Shown here one piece after another: positions 53,457 to 62,466 of a stretch of DNA of 64,000 nucleotides. The DNA lies in contig NZ_JARTWB010000003.1 in NCBI RefSeq assembly GCF_031450785.1, positions 496,001-560,000 on the forward strand, written 5' to 3'. This stretch comes from Caballeronia sp. LZ062 (GTDB lineage Bacteria; Pseudomonadota; Gammaproteobacteria; Burkholderiales; Burkholderiaceae). How positions within the stretch are numbered: the first letter of the stretch is position 1; every line of letters begins with the position of its first letter. Position numbers and translations under genes: made by a program. A model generated the notes under the pieces. It ran no database searches. It saw only the letters and a list, made by a program, of their open reading frames with translations, and had not been told where the DNA came from.

Positions 53457-56400
53457 TCAGCGATGCGACGCCGCGCGCAGCGCCTCCATCAACGCGGCCG
53501 GATCGTACGGTTTGCGCAGCCGGATCGCATGCGGCAACGCCTTTTGCTCCTCGTCGCTCAGTTCGAGGTCATAGCCCGTGACGAACACGACGCCGATGCC
53601 CGGCCTCTCACGCGACGCCGCTTTCGCCAGCTCGACGCCGGATTCGCCCGCCAGATCCACGTCCGTCAAAAGCACGTCGAAGCGATGCTCGCGCAAGTGC
53701 GCACGGGCTTCCTCCACGCTCGACGCCTCGCTGATATCGACTCCCATCGTGCGTAGCAATTCGGCGCTGCTCGCGCGCACCATCTCGTTGTCTTCCACGA
53801 ACAGCACGGAGAGCGGCGCGGCGTCGCCGGCAGGCTTCGGCGGGTTCTCGTCGACGTGGGCGGGAGACGGCGGCGCGTTGTCCGCGCGCTGCCCGAGTAC
53901 ATGGCGGATCTTGCGGGCAAGCGACTCGTGCGTATAGGGCTTGCTCAAGAGGTCGATGCCTTCATCGAGCCGTCCCGCGTGGACGATGGCGTTATCCGTA
54001 TATCCCGACGTGAACAGCACCGCGATCCCCGGCACGCGCTCACGTGCCTTGCGCGCAAGCTCCGTGCTGCGCAGCGGGCCGGGCATCACCACGTCGGTGA
54101 ATAGCAGGTCGATCGGCACGCCGCTTTCGACGATCGCGAGCGCGCTCTGCGCATCCTTCGCGCGCAGCACACGATAGCCGAGATCCGCAAGCAGATCGAC
54201 GACGGTCGCGCGCACTTCCTCGTCGTCCTCGACCACGAGGATGGTTTCGCTGCCGCCTTTCGCCGGTCCCGCGTCCACGTTGGTTTCGAGGTCTTCTTCC
54301 TGCCGCGCGCGCGGCAGATAGAGGCGCACTGTCGTGCCGTGGCCTTCCTCGCTATACACCTTCACGTGTCCGCCGGACTGCTTGACGAAGCCGTACACCA
54401 TCGAGAGGCCCAGGCCCGTGCCCTGACCTTCGCGCTTCGTCGTGAAAAACGGCTCGAACGCGCGTTCCTGCACTTCCGGCGACATGCCCGAGCCGGTATC
54501 GGTGACGGCGACCATCACATACTGCCCGGGCGTCACGTCGGCGTTGCGCAGGGCATAGGTTTCGTCGAGCGATGCATTGCCGGCCTCGATGGTCAGCTTG
54601 CCGTGGCCCTTCATGGCGTCGCGCGCGTTGATCGCGAGATTGAGCAGCGCGTTTTCGACCTGAAATGGATCGACGAGCGTGTTCCACAGGCCGCCCGACA
54701 CGATGGTCTCCACTTCGATGCCGTCGCCGAGCGCGCGGCGGAACATGTCGTCCAGCCCGCGCACGAAGCGGCCCAGATTCACGACCTTCGGCGCGAGCGG
54801 CTGCCGCCGCCCGAACGCGAGCAGTTGCGAGGCGAGATTCGCGCCGCGCGCCACGCCCGCCAGCGCGCTCTTTACGCGCTGTTCGGGCTTGTCCTGCCCC
54901 GCGACGTCTTTCGCGAGCAGTTGCAGGTTGCCGCCGATCACTTGCAGCAGATTGTTGAAGTCGTGCGCGACGCCACCCGTCAGCTTGCCGATGGCTTCCA
55001 TCTTCTGCGCCATGCGCAACGCTTCTTCGGCGTGGCGCAGCGCGTCGGCGGTTTCGCGGTCGGCGGTCACGTCGCGGCCGACACCATGAATGCGCCGCGT
55101 GCGCGGATCGAGCGACAGCGTCCACGCGATCCAGCGCCAGCCGCCATCGAGACGCCCGAGGCGGCACTCGTAACGCACCGGCGCGCCGCTTGCGCGCAGC
55201 TTGTCGAGTTCCAGCGCGACGGCAGCGGCGTCGTCCGCATGGACGATGTCGAGCATCGTGCGCGCATGCAGGCGCTCGGTATCGATGCCGAGCACCGACG
55301 ACCACGACGGGCTCACGCGCAAAAGCGCGCCGTCGAAGCTCGCGATCACGAACAGGTCTTCGCTCAGTTCCCACAGCCGGTCGCGGTCCGCGACGACTTC
55401 GGTCACGCGCCGCTCCAGCGTCTCGTTCAGATCGCGCAACGCGGTCTGCGCCTTGGTGCGCTCGGCGATTTCGGTTTGCGCCGCCCGGAAGAGCCGCGCA
55501 TTGTCGATGGCGATGGCCGCCTGCGCCGCGATGCCGCTGACGATGCGCTCGGCACGGTCGGTGAACATGCCCGGCTCCGGATGGCCGAAGAAGAGCCCGC
55601 CGAGCACTTCGCCCGTGCGCGAAACGACCGGCGCGGCGAGATAGCTGCGAACCGGCAGATGTCCTTTCGGCATGCCGAAATGCGGGGCGTTGTGGCCGTA
55701 ACGCGGGTCTTTCGTGATGTCGTCAGAGCGCACCATGCCGTGGCCGCCGAAGGTCGGTGCGAAGACGGCGGTGTTGCGCGGCATCGGGAATTCGGCGAAC
55801 TTCTCCTTCGGCACGCCGGAGAGCGCGTACAGCGTGTAGCTGCCGCCTTCGTCGTCCAGCACGTTATAGAAGAAGGAACCGAATGCGGCGGCGGTGAGTT
55901 CCGTGGCGGCATCGGTCACGACCTGCACGACGCGCGAGAGGTCGAGTTCGGCGGCGACCGTCGTGCCGACGCGATTGAGCACTTCGAGCACGCGCGACTC
56001 TTCCCGCAGGCGCTGCTCGGTCTCGCGACGCAGGCGCGAGAGCCGCAGATTGCTCGCCACGCGCGCGAGCAGTTCGCGCGCCGAAAACGGCTTGGTCAGA
56101 TAGTCGTCCGCGCCCGCTTCCAGACCGCCGACGCGCGCTTCTTCGCCCGCGCGCGCCGATAGCAGCACGACCGGCGTTTCGCGCAAGCCTTCGTCTTCGC
56201 GCAGCGCGCGCAAGAGGCCGAAGCCGTCGAGGCGCGGCATCATCACATCCGACACGATGACGTCAGGCTGCACGGCGAACGCCGCGTCGAGCCCGGCCTG
56301 GCCGTCGGCGGCGACGCTCACGTCGTGGCCCGCGGCGGCAAGCAGGCGGCGCATGTATTCGCGCAGATCGGCGTTGTCGTCCACCACGAGCACGCGGCCC

Positions 56401-58334
56401 GTGAGCGCATCCGCGCTCGCCGAGGCCTCCGCCGCTTCCGCGAGCGGCGATTCGAGGTCGGCGGCGTTGAGCGCGGCGGCATCGGCGGCGGTGTCGGCAT
56501 CCGGCGTCCAGCGCAACGCGGCATCGACGAAGGAGCGCGCGCGGCTGCTGGCTTCGGCGCGTGGCGCGTCGGCGCGCGCGACCGCGCCTTCTTGCGCGGC
56601 GGGCAGCGTCACGCTGAAGCAGGTGCCTTCGCCCAGGCGGCTCGACACGCGGATGTTGCCGCCGTGCAGCTTCACCAGTTCCTGCACCATCGCGAGGCCG
56701 ATTCCGCTGCCTTCCACCGACCGCCCCGTCGCGCCCGCCACGCGATGAAACCGCTCGAACACGCGCGCCTGCTCGTGCTCGGCAATGCCGATGCCCGTAT
56801 CGCGCACGCTCGCCTCGATTTCGCCGTCGCCGTTCACCGAGAGCGCCACCTCGATGCTTCCTTCGAACGTGAACTTGAATGCGTTCGACAGCAGATTCAT
56901 CACGACCTTTTCCCACATGTCGCGGTCGATGTCGGCGAGTATCGGCGTATCGGGAATATTCGTGCGAAGCGTGAGCCCGGCCGTTTCGATGGCCGAGCGG
57001 AACAGCGACGTGAGTTCGGCCGTGAACGCGGCAATGTCCGTGCGCATCCGGTGAATCTCGATGCGCCCCGCCTCGATGCGCGAGAAGTCCAGCAGCGCGT
57101 TGACGAGCGTGAGCAGCCGCATGCCGTTGCGATGCATGATCTCGACGAGCCGCATGTCTTCCTGCGGCACGCGGCCAGGATCCGCGAGCATTTCTTCGAG
57201 CGGGCCCAGCATCAGCGTGAGCGGTGTGCGGAATTCGTGGCTGATGTTGGAGAAGAACGTCGTCTTCGCGCGGTCGATTTCCGCGAGCGCCTCGGCGCGG
57301 CGGCGCTCTTCGTCGTAGGCGTGCGCGTAGCCGATCGCCGCGCCGATTTGCCCGCCGACGAGATTCATGAACGTGCGGTAGCCGTCGTCGAACAGGCGAT
57401 ACGGATTGAGCGCCGCGATCAGCACGCCCGCGTGGCCGGTCTCGCCGGTCGGCGCGATGGGAAGCATCACGGCAGTGGTCGGCGCGGCCTTCCATGCGCC
57501 CGTCGGCAACCGCGCGCCGACGCGCTGATGCAGGTTCGTCACGACTTGCGCGCGGTTCTCGCGCAGCACGTCCTGAAACGGCCACGGGTCGCGCGCGTCG
57601 CCGTGCAAGGTCGCGGGCGCCGCCGGATGCCCCGCCTCGATGCCGGATGCCCCGACGAGCGTCGCGGTGTCGTCGCCCGGCTCGGCGGTATAGAGGAGGG
57701 CAAAGGGCATGTCGCGCGGTGCGTTGCCGAGCGCCTTCATCGAGCGTTCGCACGCCTCGCGCCACGTGCGCGCGTCGGCGGCGGAGGTCGCCAGTTCGCG
57801 CAACACGGTCAGTTGCCGCTCGCCCAGCACGCGCTGCGTGTCGTCGCTGTTCGCACAGATGATGCCGCCTGCGCGGCCTTTGTCGTCCGGAATCGGGCTA
57901 TAGGAGAACGTGTAGTAGGTTTCCTCGGGGAAACCGTTGCGCTCCATGATCAGCAGCTTCTGCTCGACGAACGTGCCTTCGACGCCCGCGAGCGCCGTGT
58001 CGAGCAGCGGCCCGATATCGCCCCAGATTTCCCGCCACACGACGGAAGCCGGCTGTCCGAGCGCCTGCGGATGCTTGCCGCCGATGATCGACCGGTACGC
58101 GTCGTTATAGAAGAAGAGGAGCTCGTGGCCCCAGCCGATCCAGATGGGCTGGCGCGACGTGAGCATGATGCGGATGGCCGTCTTCAGGCTCTGCGGCCAG
58201 TTCTGAGGCGCGCCGAGCGAGGTCCGCGCCCAGTCGAATCCCCGGATGAGCACGCCCATCTCTCCGCCGCCGAGCAGGAAGCTGGAGTCGACGCTGTTGG
58301 CGCTCGGAGCCGGGGTCAGATTCTCGGGAGTCAT
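53457..58334 (-). CDS. Giant double hybrid histidine kinase with three receivers
   Basis: A 1625-residue sensor with two complete kinase cores. In order: PAS-like (about 35-175), GAF (~190-350), HisKA/HATPase 1 with H366 in NISHEFRTPLTL, receiver 1 with D696 in VSDVMMPRLDG, GAF (~800-985), PAS (~1010-1100), HisKA/HATPase 2 with H1124 in GGVAHDFNNLLQV, receiver 2 with D1414 in FTDVVMPG, receiver 3 with D1558 in LLTDVDLAGESG. No membrane span. MTPENLTPAP at 58334, with GAGGAG upstream, is preferred over a longer start at 58433. No separate output protein is adjacent; receiver-to-receiver phosphotransfer may feed c-di-GMP control by the convergent neighbour, which is speculative. Confidence 0.9.
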   Translation of the reverse strand: MTPENLTPAPSANSVDSSFLLGGGEMGVLIRGFDWARTSLGAPQNWPQSLKTAIRIMLTSRQPIWIGWGHELLFFYNDAYRSIIGGKHPQALGQPASVVWREIWGDIGPLLDTALAGVEGTFVEQKLLIMERNGFPEETYYTFSYSPIPDDKGRAGGIICANSDDTQRVLGERQLTVLRELATSAADARTWREACERSMKALGNAPRDMPFALLYTAEPGDDTATLVGASGIEAGHPAAPATLHGDARDPWPFQDVLRENRAQVVTNLHQRVGARLPTGAWKAAPTTAVMLPIAPTGETGHAGVLIAALNPYRLFDDGYRTFMNLVGGQIGAAIGYAHAYDEERRRAEALAEIDRAKTTFFSNISHEFRTPLTLMLGPLEEMLADPGRVPQEDMRLVEIMHRNGMRLLTLVNALLDFSRIEAGRIEIHRMRTDIAAFTAELTSLFRSAIETAGLTLRTNIPDTPILADIDRDMWEKVVMNLLSNAFKFTFEGSIEVALSVNGDGEIEASVRDTGIGIAEHEQARVFERFHRVAGATGRSVEGSGIGLAMVQELVKLHGGNIRVSSRLGEGTCFSVTLPAAQEGAVARADAPRAEASSRARSFVDAALRWTPDADTAADAAALNAADLESPLAEAAEASASADALTGRVLVVDDNADLREYMRRLLAAAGHDVSVAADGQAGLDAAFAVQPDVIVSDVMMPRLDGFGLLRALREDEGLRETPVVLLSARAGEEARVGGLEAGADDYLTKPFSARELLARVASNLRLSRLRRETEQRLREESRVLEVLNRVGTTVAAELDLSRVVQVVTDAATELTAAAFGSFFYNVLDDEGGSYTLYALSGVPKEKFAEFPMPRNTAVFAPTFGGHGMVRSDDITKDPRYGHNAPHFGMPKGHLPVRSYLAAPVVSRTGEVLGGLFFGHPEPGMFTDRAERIVSGIAAQAAIAIDNARLFRAAQTEIAERTKAQTALRDLNETLERRVTEVVADRDRLWELSEDLFVIASFDGALLRVSPSWSSVLGIDTERLHARTMLDIVHADDAAAVALELDKLRASGAPVRYECRLGRLDGGWRWIAWTLSLDPRTRRIHGVGRDVTADRETADALRHAEEALRMAQKMEAIGKLTGGVAHDFNNLLQVIGGNLQLLAKDVAGQDKPEQRVKSALAGVARGANLASQLLAFGRRQPLAPKVVNLGRFVRGLDDMFRRALGDGIEVETIVSGGLWNTLVDPFQVENALLNLAINARDAMKGHGKLTIEAGNASLDETYALRNADVTPGQYVMVAVTDTGSGMSPEVQERAFEPFFTTKREGQGTGLGLSMVYGFVKQSGGHVKVYSEEGHGTTVRLYLPRARQEEDLETNVDAGPAKGGSETILVVEDDEEVRATVVDLLADLGYRVLRAKDAQSALAIVESGVPIDLLFTDVVMPGPLRSTELARKARERVPGIAVLFTSGYTDNAIVHAGRLDEGIDLLSKPYTHESLARKIRHVLGQRADNAPPSPAHVDENPPKPAGDAAPLSVLFVEDNEMVRASSAELLRTMGVDISEASSVEEARAHLREHRFDVLLTDVDLAGESGVELAKAASRERPGIGVVFVTGYDLELSDEEQKALPHAIRLRKPYDPAALMEALRAASHR

Positions 58335-58898
58335 CGACGCTAAATCTCCTCGCTTTGTCTCTCGATCAAGCGGCATGGGTTGTAAGGCAAGCTTTGGGAT
58401 GACGCTGATTGAAACGCGCGACCGAATTGGCACCGGGATTCTCGCACGGAATCCGAACCTGCCTGTGCAGGGATGCGCGGTCGCACGGCTTTAGCAAAGA
58501 TCGTGACTGGGCGCGGGGCGACGGACCGGTCACGCGCGCGGTATTTATATGAATCGATTTCCAAGCCGGTATTCGCGGCGGATTGCGGCGAGTAATCCAA
58601 ATCGACATATTTTTTTGCACTATACTCAGTCGAATCCGCTATCGTTTCTTTTCTCCGCGAATTGCGCAATGCGCCAAACGCTTTTTCGCGGCGTCCGTTA
58701 ATCGTTCTGAATAGCAATCACGGCAATCGCCCGGTGAGACGGGCAATGGTCAATGCTTTCGCACGCAGGTTTTCCGCGCGCGCCTGATGTGCGTTGAAAA
58801 TCGGCATAGTCCCATTTCGCGTTTCAGATTCGCGGGCGCATATTAAGCATTATCAATAAAACCGTCCTTGGCATTTAACTTCGTTGCACATCACGATC
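58335..58898. other. Intergenic region between divergent kinase and TPR genes
   Basis: 564 bp, more AT-rich than its surroundings. GCACTATACTC near 58616-58626 contains a TATACT -10-like box, and GCCCG-N6-CGGGC near 58730 is a small dyad. It probably holds both divergent promoters. I see no credible gene or RNA gene. Confidence 0.45.
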
Positions 58899-59813
58899 AT
58901 GAACGAACCCCTTGATTTGAATAATTCCAGCCTGGCGGAACAAGAAGCCGCGCTTCGGCAGCAACTCGCCGTTCGTCCCGACTCGGTTGCGGTGAACAAC
59001 AATCTGGGCATCGTGCTGCGGCATTTGGGCCGGCTGTCGGAAGCGCAGCACATGTTCGAACAGGCATTGGCGCTAGAGCCCGGTTCCTCCGAGATTCTCG
59101 TGAACCTTGCGCTTCTCGCGCTGGACGAAAAGCGCAAGGACGACGCTCGGGCGCTACTGGACAAGGCATTGGCTCTGCGCCCGGATTCGCCCACGGCCAA
59201 GTTCGTGCTCGCTGGCCTCTTCCAGGAGGACGGGCGGCTGGACGATGCCGCGAAGGCGCTATCGGAGGCAGTCGCCGCCCAGCCCGACTTTGCGCAGGCT
59301 CACCTTTATCTCGGCCAAGCGCTCTTCTGGCTGGGCCGCTTGCCTGAGGCTGAGGTAGCGTGCCGCCGGGCCATCGACTTGGCGCCGGACGTCATCGACG
59401 GTCATCTGACGATGGGGGATATTTTGTGCGCGGCGGGCCGGCTCACCGAGTCCGATGCCTCGTTCAATCGGGCGCTTGCCATCAATCCGCAGTCGGCGGA
59501 AGCGCACTGCGGTTTGGGCAATGTCGCGCATCGCCGCTACGACCTGCCGGGCGCGGAAGCCGAGTTCCGCAAGGCGCTGGAATTGCGCCCGGTGTTCTTC
59601 GAGGCGAGCCGCGGTCTCGGCCTTGTACTGCTTGCATTCGGCCGCGCGCAGGAAGCGGAGGGCGCGCTGCGTCAGGCGCTATCGCTGCGGCCTGACGACC
59701 CGAGCGCGAAAGGCGCGCTGAATGCCGCGCTCGCGATGCCGAGAGCGCAGCCGCGTCCTGCCGTGCAAACGAGCGTCGATACGCTGATCGCGCCGCGCAA
59801 TCCGTCCGCGTAA
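58899..59813 (+). CDS. Tetratricopeptide-repeat protein
   Basis: A 304-residue protein made of about eight TPR units of 34 residues: for example VAVNNNLGIVLRHLGRLSEAQ, AQAHLYLGQALFWLGRLPEAE and AEAHCGLGNVAHRRYDLPGAE. There is no signal peptide or membrane span. TPR arrays mediate protein-protein contacts. It is followed by an iron-permease-like gene 83 bp on. The specific partner is not evident. An ATG at 58884 is an alternative start but has no ribosome-binding site. Confidence 0.8.
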   Translation: MNEPLDLNNSSLAEQEAALRQQLAVRPDSVAVNNNLGIVLRHLGRLSEAQHMFEQALALEPGSSEILVNLALLALDEKRKDDARALLDKALALRPDSPTAKFVLAGLFQEDGRLDDAAKALSEAVAAQPDFAQAHLYLGQALFWLGRLPEAEVACRRAIDLAPDVIDGHLTMGDILCAAGRLTESDASFNRALAINPQSAEAHCGLGNVAHRRYDLPGAEAEFRKALELRPVFFEASRGLGLVLLAFGRAQEAEGALRQALSLRPDDPSAKGALNAALAMPRAQPRPAVQTSVDTLIAPRNPSA

Positions 59814-59896
59814 TAAGACCCGGCTAAGTCGGTCGACAGGCTCTTGCAAGGAACGAACCTTGCTTTTCCCTGCTCGGGATATGTAGGGAGAAGAGT

Positions 59897-60385
59897 ATGA
59901 CAAGCAACCAACGAACCTCGACCGACCAACTCGACACGATCCCCGACACGTCCAGCCCCGCATACGCTAAATCGCATCCGTTGATGCGCGCGTTCGACAG
60001 CTTCGCGAGCCTCGTCACGCGCTGGGCGGGTTCACCGTTCGCATTCGGGCTGGCGGTGGCCAGCATCGTCGCGTGGGTCGTGACCGGGCCTATCTTTCAC
60101 TACTCGGATGGCTGGCAACTCGTCATCAATACCGGGACGACCATCATCACGTTTCTGATGGTGTTTCTGATCCAGCAGAGCCAGAACAAGGACAGCGTCG
60201 CGCTGCATCTGAAGCTGAATGAACTGCTCGCGACGCATCGGGCGGCGAGCAATCACCTGATCGGCATCGAAGATGCGAGCGAAGAGGAATTGCGCAGGCT
60301 CGCGGCGGCGTATCTGCGGCTGGCAGCGGAAAGTGGCGAAGCAGCGGGGGCCGCTTCGTCAGGCGGCGCGGCGAGCACGAAGTAG
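59897..60385 (+). CDS. Low-affinity iron permease family protein
   Basis: A 162-residue membrane protein. FDSFASLVTRWAGSPFAFGLAVASIVAWVVTGPIFHYSDGWQLVINTGTTIITFLMVFLIQ covers two spans and is the family core, followed by SQNKDSVALHLKLNELL and a short C-terminal coiled part. Proteins of this family are annotated from yeast Fet4-like similarity, but the bacterial role in iron uptake is not well established. GGGAGAAGAGT precedes the ATG at 59897. Confidence 0.85.
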   Translation: MTSNQRTSTDQLDTIPDTSSPAYAKSHPLMRAFDSFASLVTRWAGSPFAFGLAVASIVAWVVTGPIFHYSDGWQLVINTGTTIITFLMVFLIQQSQNKDSVALHLKLNELLATHRAASNHLIGIEDASEEELRRLAAAYLRLAAESGEAAGAASSGGAASTK

Positions 60386-60488
60386 ATTCGGGGCCTGGGG
60401 TTCGCGCGCGGCATGGGGGTTTCGCTGGCGATCATCGGGTCATGCCCTGTCCATCGCCGACGAATGCAGCGTCCACGCGACGCGCACC

Positions 60489-61445
60489 TCAATGCGTGAC
60501 TTTCGCCGCCACGCCGCGCCGGTTCAACACCCGCGCCTGCAACACGATCACGAGCAGCAGAAAGAGCCCGCGAATCACCGACTGCCAATAAGCCGACAGG
60601 CTGATATAACCTAGCCCGTTCTCGAAGTTCAGCAGATTGAACACGAGCCCGAGCAACGCGACGCCTGCAATCGTCATGGCGATGGAGCCCTCGCCGCCCG
60701 TGAGCCTCGTGCCGCCGAGCACGACGGCCGAGATGGCGAACAGCTCCCAGCCGACGCCTTCGTTCGGCTGTCCCGCGCCGAACTGCGCCGCGAGAATCGC
60801 GCCCGCAATGCCGGCGAGCAAGCCGCTCAACGCATACACCGCGACCAGCGTGCGATCGACGTTGAGACCCATGAGGCGCGATGCCTCTTCGCTGCCGCCG
60901 ATGGCGAGCGCATGCCGCCCGAAACGCGAGTTGCGCAGCGCGACCCAGCCGAGCACCGCCGCCACCAGCGACACGATGCCGGGAATCGGCAGGCCGAACA
61001 AATCGCCTTGTCCGAACGCGGCGAAGTTGGTGTCGGACGCGATGGCGACGGCATCGTTGTGGCCGAGCAGCAGCGCGAGGCCATGTGCGCCGAGGCTCGT
61101 CGCCAGCGTGACGATGAAGGGCAGAATCCGCATGTGCGTGATGACGATGCCGTTCAACACGCCCACGGCCAGCCCCGCGAACGATCCGGCTAACACGCCC
61201 GCCACGCCGCCATGCGGACTCGCCAGCGCCGCGACGACGCTTGCGAGCGCGGCGACCGCGCCCACGGACAGATCGATACCGCCCGTGATGATGACGAACG
61301 CCATGCCGATGGAGATCAGCGCGAACATCGAGTTGTATCGCCAGAACGAGGTCACGTTGTAGGCGGACGCGAAGTGCTCGTAGCGCACCACGCCCAAGAC
61401 GAGCAGCGCGACCAGCGCGATCAGGATAGGAAGGTTTTTCTTCAT
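60489..61445 (-). CDS. yjfF: Sugar ABC transporter permease (YjfF-like)
   Basis: A 318-residue inner-membrane permease of the ribose/galactofuranose class with eight to ten spans. NSMFALISIGMAFVIITGGIDLSVGAVAALA is the family core and RLTGGEGSIAMTIAGVALLGLVFNLLN the C-terminal coupling part. The ATG at 61445 lies 1 bp after the upstream permease stop. In the E. coli galactofuranose system the order is ytfQ-ytfR-ytfT-yjfF; here R-T-F order is kept, with this as last gene. Confidence 0.85.
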   Translation of the reverse strand: MKKNLPILIALVALLVLGVVRYEHFASAYNVTSFWRYNSMFALISIGMAFVIITGGIDLSVGAVAALASVVAALASPHGGVAGVLAGSFAGLAVGVLNGIVITHMRILPFIVTLATSLGAHGLALLLGHNDAVAIASDTNFAAFGQGDLFGLPIPGIVSLVAAVLGWVALRNSRFGRHALAIGGSEEASRLMGLNVDRTLVAVYALSGLLAGIAGAILAAQFGAGQPNEGVGWELFAISAVVLGGTRLTGGEGSIAMTIAGVALLGLVFNLLNFENGLGYISLSAYWQSVIRGLFLLLVIVLQARVLNRRGVAAKVTH

Positions 61446-61446
61446 G

Positions 61447-62466
61447 TCATGAGCCCCGGCGGCGCTGCACATAGACGGCGGCGATGATGATCGCGGCCTT
61501 CAGCACGAGCGCGGCGGCATCCGGAATGCCGTGCGCGAGCAGCGTGTATCGCAATAGCTGGATGATGAGCGCGCCGATCAGCGTGCCCGTGATGTACGCC
61601 TTGCCGCCCGTGAGCGCGGTGCCGCCGACGGCGACGGCTGCAATGGCATCGAGTTCGACGCCGAGGCCGACCACGTTCGCATCCGACGACGAATTCACCG
61701 AGATCGAAATGAGCCCGGCGAGACCCGCGAGCGCGGCGCACGCGGTGTACGCGATCAGCTTCACGCGCGCCGTCGGAATGCCGGAAAGATACGCGGCGTC
61801 CTCGTTGCCGCCCGTCACAAGCAGATACTTGCCGAACAGCGTCTTGCGCACGATCCACGTGAAGACGGCGACGAGCGCGAGCATCAGCAGAATCTGGAAC
61901 GGCACGCCCGCGACCTTGCCGAGCGCGATCCACTGGAACGCGGGATTGTTGAATGCCTGCAGGCTGCCGTCGGTCACGACCTGCGCGATCCCGCGTCCCG
62001 CGATGAAGAGCACGAGCGTCGCGACGATGGGCTGCACGCGAAGCCGCGTCACCAGCATTCCGTTGAACACGCCGCACACCGCAGCCGCGAGCACCGGCAG
62101 CGTGAAGGCGAGCAGAATGCCGAGCGGCCCTTCGATGTTCATGAAGAGCATCGGCGCGAGCGCGCCGGCAATCGCCATCGACGCGCCCACGGACAGGTCG
62201 ATGCCGCCCGTCGCCACCACGAGCGTCATGCCGATGCCGACGATCACGATCGTCACCACCTGCGTGAGGTTCACGTTGAACGTCTGAAGCGACCAGAAGT
62301 GCTCGGTGAAAAAGAGGTTGAACAGCACCATCGCGACGAGCACGATGATTTCCCGCTGGATCGCGATGCCGCGCCGCTTCTTGACGGGCGCGGTTTGCGC
62401 GTCCGCGGCGAGCGGCGCGGCGGGTTGTGCTACAGGTTGTGCTGCGGGTTGCGTCTTGTCGATCAT
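61447..62466 (-). CDS. ytfT: Sugar ABC transporter permease (YtfT-like)
   Basis: A 339-residue permease with a Pro/Ala-rich cytoplasmic N-terminus (about 30 residues) before the first span. VGIGMTLVVATGGIDLSVGASMAIAGALAPM and VGGTALTGGKAYITGTLIGALIIQLLRYTLL are family motifs. It overlaps the ATPase stop by four bases (ATGA) and precedes the second permease by 1 bp. Two different permeases in one sugar importer match the galactofuranose-type Ytf system. Confidence 0.87.
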   Translation of the reverse strand: MIDKTQPAAQPVAQPAAPLAADAQTAPVKKRRGIAIQREIIVLVAMVLFNLFFTEHFWSLQTFNVNLTQVVTIVIVGIGMTLVVATGGIDLSVGASMAIAGALAPMLFMNIEGPLGILLAFTLPVLAAAVCGVFNGMLVTRLRVQPIVATLVLFIAGRGIAQVVTDGSLQAFNNPAFQWIALGKVAGVPFQILLMLALVAVFTWIVRKTLFGKYLLVTGGNEDAAYLSGIPTARVKLIAYTACAALAGLAGLISISVNSSSDANVVGLGVELDAIAAVAVGGTALTGGKAYITGTLIGALIIQLLRYTLLAHGIPDAAALVLKAAIIIAAVYVQRRRGS

